Positions 51,604 to 62,101 of a stretch of DNA of 64,000 nucleotides are shown here, piece by piece (within the stretch, counting starts at the first letter, position 1; the number at the start of each line of letters is the position of its first letter). The translations under genes and the position numbers were made by a program. Source of the DNA: Paramecium pentaurelia (lineage: Eukaryota > Ciliophora > Oligohymenophorea > Peniculida > Parameciidae); the NCBI GenBank assembly GCA_905183005.1, contig CAJJDO010000085.1, forward strand, positions 66,470 to 130,469, in the 5' to 3' direction. A model generated the notes under the pieces. The model did no database searches and was not told where the DNA came from. It saw only the letters and a program-made list of their open reading frames with translations.

Positions 51604-53472
51604 ATGAACTTTATAGTATTGTCTATGATATATGTCATTTATACATTTGACTTACCAGGGATTCAATAAAAGGTGTATTCTGAGGGGGAATAGATTGCTG
51701 TTTTAATAAATGAGATGACTTCAGATTCTACTCAACTTCCATATGATTATTATGATCTTGATATCTGCAAACCAAAGTCCACTGAAAATTAAAATTAAAA
51801 TATTGGATCCATGATATTAGGCACTTTAACATAATAGTCTAAATATTAAGTAATAAAATAACTAATCTTATAGATATATATGAATTATGAAATAATGGAT
51901 TAAATAGTTTGTGTTAAAGATTTTACATAAACAGAACAGAATAATTTAAAATGGTTCATTGACCATGATTATAGAGTCAATATGTAAATAGATGATCTGC
52001 CAATATTATCTAGAGATTATTTGAATAATACTATAATTGGAGTACCTTTAGGGGTTAGAAATATCAATTAGTATTCTTTTTATAATCATTATAATTTCTT
52101 GATAGAAATTTATAACACTACCAAATCAGAAATCAATTAGACTTTTAGTATTAATTCAATAATAGTTGAATTTGAATCTAAATGTATGGATAGTTCTGAA
52201 ATAGATTCTGGAATCAATTGTCCAATCAATTAAATGATGAATATCACTTATTCTGTTAAATATTTAATGACTAACTCATCTAATAGATGGTCAGCATATT
52301 TAAATATAGTAACTGATTCTGATTAATAATGGGTTTCTATTAGTATCACTTTTACTATCACTCTTTTCCTAACTTTTTTAATTGCTTGGTTTATTAGATT
52401 TACTATAAAAAGAGATGTGTTAAAATTTGAAGCCTTACCACAAGAAGAGAGTGATGGGTTGATTGATTAAATGGGATGGAAATAAATTAGTAGAGATGTT
52501 TTTAGACCTCCATCAGGCATATTATTTTTAAGTGTTTTGATTGGTACTGGCATTCAATTTACTATTATGACTATTTGTGTTTTCTTTTTTTCATCAATAG
52601 GATTTCTCTATTCTGCACATACAGGAAATTTAGCAACATTTGTAATTGTTATTTATGCTTTTACAGGCAGTTTGAATGGATTCTATTCTTCTAAATTTTA
52701 TAAATATTTTAAAGGTGAATATTGGTTATTATGTACATTGGGAAGTAATTTAGCATTTCCAGTTATGGCTTTATTTGTATTTGGCATCGAAAACATTGCA
52801 CTGATGTTTGAAGAGTCTTCAAGTGGATTAGACTTTAAATCTGGTATTACATTTATTGCTTTATAACTTGGTATTCAAACTCCTCTAAACCTACTTGGAT
52901 CATTTATTGGATTTAAATTGGAATCCCCTAAAAATCCATGCAAATATGGGTAAATTGCTTAAGAAATTCCATAGCAACCATTTTATATGGATTATTTTTA
53001 TAGTTGTTTGATTGGAGGACTTATATGTTTTATGTAAGTTTCTTATTTCTAAATAGATCCGTTGGTCTTGAGATTAGTTAAGTAATGTAATTAATTTGGA
53101 AGAATTCTTATTATGAATTCTTTGTTTCATTATTTTTTACTGCAATTTTATTGATTATTATAAGTGCTGAAGTTTCAATATTAACTGTTTATTTACTACT
53201 ATAAAATTAAAATCATAGGTGGTGGTGGAAAGCCTTCTTTGTCCCTTTTACTTCAGGTGTATATTTATTTATATATTCAATCTAATATTACTTGGATTCT
53301 TTACAATTTACAAGGTATATTTCATAAAATATCAAGATTTTCAACAATTTTGTATTATTTTGGTACTATGTATATGGTATCTTTATGTTTGGGATTAATA
53401 TGTGGAACAGTGGGATTTTTAGCAAGTCACATTTTTGTTAAAAAAATATATTCAATGATAAAACTAGATTGA
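51604..53472 (+). CDS. TM9SF/nonaspanin (EMP70) membrane protein, 599 aa
   Basis: Three introns (24, 23, 22 nt). A luminal N-terminal half of about 255 residues (FDLPGIQQKVYSEGEQIAVL start) is followed by nine hydrophobic helices from about residue 258. Family blocks: FKGEYWLLCTLGSNLAFPVM..., RDVFRPPSG, ALQLGIQTPLNLLGSFIGFKL, and a C-terminal FGTMYMVSLCLGLICGTVGF LASHIFVKKIY. It ends MIKLD, matching the KxD/E Golgi-retention signal of this family. TM9SF proteins are endosome/Golgi multipass proteins with roles in membrane sorting and adhesion. Confidence 0.92.
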
Positions 53473-53535
53473 ACTGTGTAGATATTTATTCTATTTTATA
53501 TAAATATATAATTAATTAATTTTAATATCAATTTA

Positions 53536-54402
53536 GATGGAAGATTTGACTCATTTGGCTTTAGCTATTGGATTTTTTATTGAAATTAAAAATAGTTATA
53601 GTCTTTTGATATTCAAAGATTTTTCAGGTGCTGGAGTATTCTTATTTGAAGTAAAAACAAAAGAATTTATTTGACTGTTTTTTTTAAGCCAAGTAAAATC
53701 TCTGTTTGATAATGGAGTCTCAATTGAATTCAACTAACATCTACCACTTCATATTGGTTTTGGATCTACATTAGTATTTGCAGGATGGATAATCTATAAA
53801 GGTAGTATTTTTGCTTAAGGATTTAAATCATAATATCCTTAAGGATTGGTTGCAGTAAATAATTCAATTGCTGGAGCCAATAGTGGATTTCTTAGTTATT
53901 TTATCAGATAGTTCTGATAGGAAACTAAAAATTTAGTAGAATTGCCTAGAGGAGTAGACAGTAGATTGGTTGTTGTTAATGCATCTGCTGATGATGCGAA
54001 ACTATAGACGGCGTTCATATATGGCTTTGTTGCAGCCCTATTTTAAAGTGTCTGAACCAAAACAAAACACTCAACTCAAATTGATGATCCAACTGAGGTC
54101 ATCCCAGTTTATTTTGTAAATTACTATATTTATGATGTAGATATATTGGTATCATCTTAACTGAATTTTTGAGATTAATGCTGGAGCATTTCTTGAATTT
54201 GGATTTAAATAATTAAGTTATTAATAATTATAGTTATTGATAATCTTTGTTTTGGTTGCTTTCTTCATTTTTCTTACTCTTTTGGCTATGAAAGGGTTTG
54301 GAGTAGTCAGAAAATATGATAAAACAGAAAAAATAGGAAAGGATAAAGACTTATATTTCAATTTAGGTTTGGGAAACTGCTCTATTTGCTAACCAGATTG
54401 AT
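53536..54402 (+). pseudogene. Decayed ammonium transporter (AMT/Rh) fragment
   Basis: Pieces align with the AMT family in order: KDFSGAGVFLFE (for DFAGSGVVH), QHLPLHIGFGSTLVFAGWII, LVAVNNSIAGANSGFLSYFI, TQIDDPTEVIPVYFVN (for IDDPVxAxxVHG), and a C-terminal helix FVLVAFFIFLTLLAMKGFGV with KTEKIGKDKD. But there are in-frame TGAs (about 53672, 53917, 54048, 54165), frame changes that no intron of legal phase repairs, the first 100 or so residues are missing, and the conserved His/Asp region is cut short. So it is a pseudogene rather than a transporter. An intact copy elsewhere is likely. Confidence 0.8.
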
Positions 54403-54865
54403 GAAATATCTCTAATTAGGTTCAGGATATAGATCAGGATTCAAATAAAAAATATTAGATTTCTGTGTTATCAGAGATATTTTATAATTTAATTTCATTA
54501 CTGAAGTTTTCGTTTTTGATTGTTTTTAGGTACTATTATAGCAATCGTTATTTTAAGTCTTAAAAAAATGTTTATAAAGAATATTTTTTGTTAATTTAAT
54601 CTAATCATCCTTGTTATTTTTTTTAGAATCAATAATTTTCTAATTTTCTAATTTTATAGTTTGATTTAAAGTTAATAAATGATATTTTAGAGCTTCAATA
54701 CTGAAGTTATTGATATTTAGTAAGGATTAAAATTATTTGGCATTTTTAACATTAAGACAAATTTTATTTTTAATTATATTAATGATTTAATTATTAATTT
54801 AGGTTCAAACTATATAAAATTATTAAAATAATTTATAGTACTTAATAATAAAATCTAAAAATAAT
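54403..54865. other. Spacer, nothing recognised
   Basis: AT-rich sequence after the transporter pseudogene and before the lectin-like gene. Confidence 0.5.
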
Positions 54866-56205
54866 ATGTTTGAATCGATACTATTTCTGATATTTATTCA
54901 CATTTCATATGGATATATTAAATATGACACAGGTCTATTTCTAGGATTTGATTATGAAATTGCTAGCTTTAATTGTTAAAATGGATTTTCAAAAACCTCA
55001 ACAATTCAATTCTCTGGGACTTTTGAGAATATACCTTAAGTTTTTTTTTATATAGAGAGATTAGATTGGAGCAAAGCACAATTAAAATTTACTTTATCAA
55101 TCACAACAATAACAACGATTAGTAATTAAAGTGTTTTTAATAGGTTTCACATTAACAATTAGTTGTTCTAATAACAAGGTTTATGCAAATTAATTAAGAT
55201 GGTTTGCTATAGATGATAAACGTATTGAAGTACTTAATAACTTTAATATGGTGAACCCTGATGATAAAACATTTTCAATTTAGAATCCCAACGCCTTGTA
55301 TGGATTTATAACAGTTACTAGCATTCACTATACAGGTCCAATCGATTTTACATTATCAGTAAATGTAGTTTAATAAACTCTAGATGAATTCAATCACACC
55401 TAACTCTGTAACTATTGGTATCACAAAAGTTGCAGGAAAATTTTCTAATCTAAAATAAATTGGTTATTAGGTAGTTGTTGGAGTTGAGGAAGCCTTTATT
55501 AATTTAGGATAAAAGTCACCAACAGGTGCATTTAGTAGTGTTATATTACCAATATAATAAAACAGATGGTTTTTCATTCCTTTGTAGGGATTGAATTACA
55601 ATAACGTTAAAAATATTAGAATTAAAACCATTTTTACAACAACTGAATCAACAATATAGTATACTTATGGCACATGTAAATTTTAATATAGATTTAATAT
55701 AGGGGATGAAAGTGAAACTCCAAATAGACATTCTTAGGTTTGGGTTGCTTATTAATTTACAAATACATATAAAGCACTTGAATGTTTCAGCATTAGAACA
55801 AGTCGTAAGCATCTTCAAAATTTATCTATTGTGCCTCCAATTTATTTTGAACTGGTTTCATTAAATGCAATTTATACTGCATCAGGAAATTATAATTACA
55901 TTGTAAATAAATCAATTATGCCTCTTTATATGATTATTTAAATTACTTGTCCAAATGGAAAGAAGATCTTAGCAGATTTTAATAAATGTAATTCATGTAG
56001 TATCTAAAAATCTTATTCATTTACATTTAATTGTTTTAGTCAAATGAATTACATAGGTTTTTTTCCAAAATTTAAATAAGCATTTCAACAATACAATTAA
56101 TTAAAAATAAATTTACAATCTTCATCACTAGAAATTATTCAAGTGCTTTATGATTAGAAAATTACAGAATAAACAATAGTCAAAGTTTAGATAGTAGATT
56201 AATGA
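54866..56205 (+). CDS. H-type-lectin-like protein, 421 aa (paralogue of 21045-22385)
   Basis: Three introns: 22 nt (GTAATTAAAG...AATAG) inside the first domain, 25 nt and 27 nt at the same places as the two introns of the paralogue. Signal peptide MFESILFLIFIHISYG. Domain pattern FSGTFENIPQVFF ... FTLTISCSNNKVYANQLRWF AIDDKRIEV ... TSIHYTGPIDF, then the related second half (VVGVEEAFINLG, RWFFIPLQGLN) and Cys-rich end (CNSCSIQKS). H-type lectins bind carbohydrate at the cell surface or outside. The paralogue lacks the first intron, so intron gain or loss followed the duplication. Confidence 0.82.
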
Positions 56206-56373
56206 TTATAAATGTTACATAAATAATATTTAAGTATTACTATTCTTATTATTTTGGTCAAATTTATTTTATTTCTAAATCTCTAATTAAACCATTATAA
56301 TAAATTAAGCAAGAAATAATATTCTAATAAAATCCTTAGATTATTCAAATAATTAAAATGTGTTATAAAATCT

Positions 56374-57608
56374 TCATTCTTCTCCTTTCAAGACTTTCAA
56401 ATAACATCTAGCTGCATATTCATAATCTGATATTGTGTTATATAAACTGGCAGATAATCTTGACCAATTTAAATCATCATACTTAAATACAACCAAAAAT
56501 ACATTATATTTTTCAAAACACTAAATATTCAATAATATACTTTACCTTTTTTTGACATTCTCTGCAATAATTTTGATCTTAATGAGGTATTTTAACATTT
56601 ACCATAGCTGAATGCATAGATTTATCATTGACTAATAATTCTGTTTACCAAATTTGTGCAACCAAATTAGCTCCTTCCCAAGCTAAATCTTCAGAATATT
56701 TAATTATTTAATTTAATCCATATTTTTTAATAAAATTAACTCCATCAATCAAAGAAAGTGATAAGCTAAAATCTTTTGTACCAGAAAATTCACATTCTTT
56801 TGCCAAACCATTTCCATATTGAACAGAAATTGTATTATGATGAATTTTATTTAAATATTGTTCTTTCAAATATAAAATGTTAATGCCTGAAGGACAAAAT
56901 GCCCATTTATTAAAATTAGTAAATAGAAAGTCTGGATCTAAATCTTTGATATCTAAAACTGTTATTCCAGCACCATGTGCAGCATCAACTATACTTATTA
57001 CATTATATTTTTTGCATAACGATATTAATTCTTTAATAGGCATTATTAAAGATGGTTATGCTGATATATTATCAAAAACTGCAATTGTAATTTTCTATGT
57101 TTTGAGTTATTCTATAAGTTATAAACAAATCTAGTTACCTTCAAATAAGGATAAGATTTTTTATTTTTCCAAATGTTGTCTTTTTAATTCAATCCTATTT
57201 TACTTAACATTGTAATTGGAAGTCATGAATTAGATTGTATTTTAAACCATTGGATATGCAGTACTGAAATATAAGATTGTATCATTTTCTGTAAGTCCAA
57301 GATCTAATAATGAAAATATGAAAATTACTTCTTATGATACTATTAAAGGCTTCAGCAGAATTACTAGTTAACATACATTAATTAAAATCAGCATTTAGAA
57401 ATTCTGCAGCTGTCTTTCTTATTTCTATTGTGTATTTAGGATAATCTATTTTTGTGAATCTATCAGGATTTTATAAAAATTTTGTATAATGTTGTATTCT
57501 TTACTAAAAAACTTCTTTAGGTACAAAACCAAAACTACTATGATTTACACATACAAATCCATTTTCAATAATAAAATCTTCTTTTATATTTTAACCAAAG
57601 GTGTTCAT
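56374..57608 (-). CDS. Class V aminotransferase-like PLP enzyme, 385 aa
   Basis: Three introns (25, 27, 25 nt). Starts MNTFGQNIKEDFIIENGFVC, with NHSSFGFVPKEVF, typical of isopenicillin-N epimerase/cysteine desulfurase-like proteins. Cofactor residues: SIVDAAHGAGI (Asp/His that hold PLP), and the Schiff-base Lys in FTNFNKWAFCPSG. Then QYGNGLAKECEFSGTKDFSL and a C-terminal WSRLSASLYNTISDYEYAAR. Fold-type I PLP enzyme, cytosolic; substrate cannot be told. A eukaryotic gene with bacterial-style relatives, but its introns and UAR codons show it is native. Confidence 0.87.
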
Positions 57609-58256
57609 GAAAATATTTCAAATTAAAATAATATTTCAATAAATATTCCTCAAATAAATTACCTTATTGATAAAGAAGTAGGTTTTAATTAAATAAGATA
57701 CACAATAGAAATATTAGTGATTAGAAAATCAAACAATACTATATTTTTTTGATTTTGTGATCAAAATTAATATAAAGATTAAAATCTTAGAATTTTATTA
57801 TGAGATGATAAAAAGAGATATTAAAGATATTTTATAAATTTAGAATATTTTGTATAAATTTGATTTTTCTTAAATTTTATTTTTTATTAATATGAACTAA
57901 AATTCTTGTCATATACAAATTTAGCTATTCAATTAGTATCTAATTCCTTAATAATGACTATAATATGATAAAAATATCAACCTAACAAATTGAGATATTG
58001 CAATAGTAAAGAAGAAAGTATAGTTGATCAATATAATTTTAGATTTAATAATTTATATAAAAAATTAATTAGTTTAAGTAATTGGAGAATATGTTTTTAA
58101 CCTTATGAATTATTCTATGATTAATACAAGGAAATCTGTATTATATTTTTATAATGAATTCCATACATTAATTATTATTTAATATAGATACAATAATCTA
58201 ATTTGTGATAAAAATGAATTAAAATATATAGAGTCGAAGAAGTCAACTTTAATTTT
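57609..58256. other. Divergent intergenic region, nothing recognised
   Basis: AT-rich, no open frame with coding character found. Confidence 0.5.
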
Positions 58257-58729
58257 ATGGAAGAATCACTGTTGGAATCTATCGAAATACTTTTTTTAAT
58301 TTCTTCTTTCCTTTATTTAAAGGATTAAACTTTTAATGATGTGACCTACATTAAGTAGCTGTTCTTGTGGGTATGAATTAACTCATGAGTTTGAATATTT
58401 TCTTAGATTTTTTGTCATATTTTGATTTTAAGATGGATTCATGACTCTTTACAAATTCCAAATACTATAAATGCTCTTATTGAGTCCAATGACCTTAAAA
58501 ATATAACAATTTTTACCATTTTATTTTGTTTAAGAGTCTTCTTCTCCTAATTAGTATTTTTCTGAATTTCCTAACTCTACTTCAGTTATATGATTATTTT
58601 AGTTTGTATTCTTTATTTCAGGAATATCATATTGATAATTCATTTAGATATTTGTTGGTTAGACTCTCCAATCATATTTCAATTATGGAAATTGCATCGG
58701 AACATTCTGTTATTAAAATATCACTTTGA
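58257..58729 (+). CDS. Small hydrophobic membrane protein, 134 aa
   Basis: Two introns (36 nt, 32 nt), slightly long. MEESLLESIEILFLISSFLYLKDQTF..., helices at about 8-22, 38-50 (WWIFCHILILRWI), 70-85 (ITIFTILFCLRVFF). The last exon LYDYFSLYSLFQEYHIDNSF ... RYLLVRLSNHISIMEIASEHSV contains no TGA in 200 nt. Not recognised. Confidence 0.6.
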
Positions 58730-59294
58730 GCTAATTTAAACTATTAGTTACTATATTGAATGAATTGCTATTAATAGTTTGGAAACTGTGGGAAATAATA
58801 TGCAGTAGACTAGTATGGATTATATAATATATCTGAATTCATCTAAAACTATGATTTGAGTTATTTAAAAAAATAATTTATTAAGAAATTTTAATTCTTA
58901 ATAAAGAGGATATTTAATATTCTTATAATATGAAGGCTTAATCCTAGTCAGTTATTTATTAAGTCTGAAACATAGTAAAGCTTGATCCAGAAATATCAAT
59001 TCTAAATTTATTTATGAAAATTAAAGATCTTAGCATCTTTTCAACAATCTTAAAAAAATGAAAAAATATACTAAATGAAATGTTAATTCTTATTTAATTT
59101 GATAAGGTATCAAAAAATTTATAACATATTATTATTAAATAGAGAATTTAGTAGTTTATTACTATTTTATTATTATTATTATAAAATATAATTTATATTA
59201 ATAAGAGTATTATGATTCTCTTGTTTATGAGAAATATAAAATTTGATAAATTCTAAATTTTGAATATTTAATTAAAAAGAAAAGAAATTACAAG
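58730..59294. other. Spacer, nothing recognised
   Basis: AT-rich; no gene or repeat recognised. Promoter region of the Rab gene at its right end. Confidence 0.5.
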
Positions 59295-60055
59295 ATGATT
59301 AAAGAATATGATTATTTGTTCAAATTAGTTATTATTGGTAACTCTGGAGTGGGAAAGAGTTCATTATTATTGAGATTTGCAGATGATCAATTTAGTGAAT
59401 CTTACCTAACAACAATAGGTGTTGATTTTAGATTCAGAACGTTGCCTATAGATGGCAAAAATGTAAAATTATAGATTTGGGATACTGCTGGACAAGAAAG
59501 ATTTAGAACAATTACAAGTGCATATTATAAAGTAATTAAAAATCATTATTAATATTTTAGGGTGCTGATGGAATTGTTATGGTATATGATGTTACATAAG
59601 GATAATCATTTGATGATATAGATAAATTTTGGTTACATGAGGTAGAATCATATGGAGAAAAAAATGTGTAATTATTAGTTATTGGAAATAAAAATGATTT
59701 AGATGAATAGAAATAGTAACAAAATTATATAATTAAATAAGAGTTGAAACATCAAAGGCTGAAGAATATTGTAAATCTCATAATATGCTTTTTATGGAAT
59801 GTAGTGCAAAGACAGCTGATCATGTAAATAATGCATTTCTTGAACTATCAAGAAAACTAATGGCTAAAAAAGATGCTTCCTAACCACAAAAAACTACTAA
59901 TTTGACACCAAATGCTTCATAATAATCATAATCTAGAGGGTATTTATAAATATAATATTATATTTAGATAAACTAATACCAACCCTTCATAATCAAATAA
60001 ACTGAGTGCAAACACATCAAACTAAAAAAAATAAAAAGATGGAGGATGTTGTTGA
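59295..60055 (+). CDS. Rab1-like small GTPase, 225 aa
   Basis: Three introns (29, 26, 28 nt). Starts MIKEYDYLFKLVIIGNSGVGKSSLLLRF (P-loop GNSGVGKSS); switch I YLTTIGVDFRFRTL; switch II WDTAGQERFRTIT; GNKNDL and ECSAK for guanine binding; C terminus GGCC, doubly geranylgeranylated. Effector region close to Rab1/Ypt1 (YISTIGVDFKIRTI). Rab1 acts in ER-Golgi and early secretory traffic. The C-terminal tail is an unusually long N/Q/S/T-rich stretch (about 190-220). Confidence 0.93.
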
Positions 60056-60314
60056 TTATTTATTAAGAATAAAACATTGTTAAATTTTTATTTTTTCTAT
60101 TATTTTCTGATTGTTATTATTTTAAATCAATATAAAACAAATTTGTTTTAATAAGAAATAATAGTTAGAATAGTTGGTTGATATTAATGAGGATTGTTAT
60201 ATAAAAAAATTTAAATTAAATGTTCGAAAATCTCTTTTACTAAATTTAAATACATTCTTTATGTTAATTATTAATGAAAGATTTAGTTCATTCAATATTC
60301 TTCAATTAATATAA

Positions 60315-60350
<36 letters not shown>

Positions 60351-60421
60351 TTCTTAATAATAAAAATTGAATGAATAAACTTAATTCATTCTTAATGAAG
60401 TTAAATTATATAAATTAACGT
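60056..60421. other. Spacer with a long AT hairpin
   Basis: Contains the (AT)16 palindrome listed separately. No gene. Confidence 0.6.
60285..60380. repeat. Imperfect palindrome around an (AT)16 tract
   Basis: The centre 60317-60348 is pure AT. Outside it, left-arm ttcattcaat...aatgatat matches the reverse complement of right-arm atatcatt...attgaatgaa, so the whole could form a hairpin of about 40 bp arms with a mismatched middle. Confidence 0.75.
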
Positions 60422-60964
60422 ATGTTTAATAATTTTTAGTTGAAAAAGAAAATGGAAATTCATTAACCTCATCTGAATTTAAAACAAAAAGGCTAGGTTA
60501 TTACTTAATTTTAGAAAAAAAACATTCCTTTAAATTAATAATGCTAATAAAAAAATCAATCAATAAAAATGAATTCAATTGTTAAATCAACCTAAATCTA
60601 AAATTAAAGAGTTTAAAAGAGTATATCTAAAGATATTTGGCATAAAAAATCTGTTTCTTTAAAAATGAAAAATGCCATTTTTAAGAATGGATTCAAAATT
60701 TATTGTGGGCAATTAGTGAAATACAAAAAAGGAAATCAAATTTATGCTTTTAGATGTATTAAAGACAATATGAAATAATTCAGATTAAAAGAACTACGAT
60801 AAGATCATGATGTAGATACAGATGATGAATAAATTTAAATGGCTACTAAATAAATGTTTATGAGTTTAACATAATGTATTAGAAATGAAATGGCAAACAT
60901 AGATTTTCATAATCATTAGAATTTATGCCAAAAAACTTTATCTTTAGTTTAAGATGATTTATGA
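60422..60964 (+). CDS. Hypothetical basic protein, 180 aa
   Basis: Single exon MFNNFQLKKKMEIHQPHLNL...; second half has FKIYCGQLVKYKKGNQIYAF RCIKDNMKQFRLKELRQDHD, a compact basic region, and ends ANIDFHNHQNLCQKTLSL. Two downstream ATGs could be the real start. Convergent with the next gene, 36 nt between stops. Not recognised. Confidence 0.62.
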
Positions 60965-61000
60965 TATAATTACTAATAAATAAATAATTCAAATTGACTT

Positions 61001-61691
61001 TCATGCATTTTATTGTATAAATTATTTTCTAAACTCTTTCCATGTATAATCACTCTAATAATATAAAAATATTTTACTATTCCTCTCTTAATAATATCTT
61101 CAACAAATTTTTAATACAATTCTGGTAGATGATCCTTAAAATTATATGATTAGCATTTTAAGAAAAACATATCTAAACTGCAAAATGAATTTGTTAAAAT
61201 ATTAATTAACATCTAAAGTGGATTGTTTCCTATCAAATTCATCCTATCTTCATGTTGCAAACATAACATGCCTTAAGGATTTGAATTGCAATAATGAGAT
61301 CGCTATAGTGATTCTTAAGAAAAGTTGCAGATGTTATACATTTCATTTACAATGGCTTTGTCAATTTTCAATAAAGAGTATCCATTTGTTATTCCTCCTT
61401 CCCAAAATAATATCAAAGGACCAGTTCTTGTTCTTCTAATCTAAATCATTAAATCTTTTATGCTGTCTCCATCCGTGAAATTTTTGAATCCACATTTACT
61501 TATTTAAAATGATTCTAAGATAGCTTTACCATAGCTTATTATTTTGCACTTCACTTTATCTTTTTAAATTGAAATATGAGTAAATGATGGTGAAAAACTA
61601 AATTATAAAATATATTACTATGTTATTAAAACAAAAACATCAATTGGGGAAGTTCTTGAACAATAGAAGCAATAGGATTATAAGTTTCCAT
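61001..61691 (-). CDS. Hypothetical protein, 208 aa
   Basis: Starts METYNPIASIVQELPQL; a 41-nt intron (GTTTTTG...TTTAG) and a 23-nt intron (GTAAAA...ATTAG) give a 209-codon frame. Distinct blocks: KCKIISYGKAILESFQISKCG, RRTRTGPLILFWEGGITNGY, DRMNLIGNNPLQMLINILTN, SDYTWKEFRKQF. High W, C and F content and the long TGA-free frame support a folded protein. Not recognised. Confidence 0.65.
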
Positions 61692-62101
61692 GTTTAAAAT
61701 TTGGTGCAGAACTATGAAATAGAGATTTATATTTAAAGTATCCCAAAACTAACAATAGTAATCTTCCACTTATATAATTATGCAATAAGATTATTATTCT
61801 AAGAAATTTATGAAATACAATGTGAAATTCAAGTCTTTATATTTAGCGAAATATCAAATCATTTATGATAACTATTTCAACTATTAGAAAAGTAAATAAA
61901 GGTAATTTAACAAATAGGAATAAAATATCTAAAGCTATCCTAACAATTGATTTTTAGGTTGTTTATATTGGTATAAAAGGATCCATATAATTGTTTTTAT
62001 TAATAAATTAATTGAAATTATTAATTGCAATTTAGAAATACTATTTATCAGTATTTGATGGGTTTGATAAAATTAAATTAATATACAAAAATATAAATAC
62101 T
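61692..62101. other. Spacer, nothing recognised
   Basis: AT-rich, TGA-dense. Confidence 0.5.
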
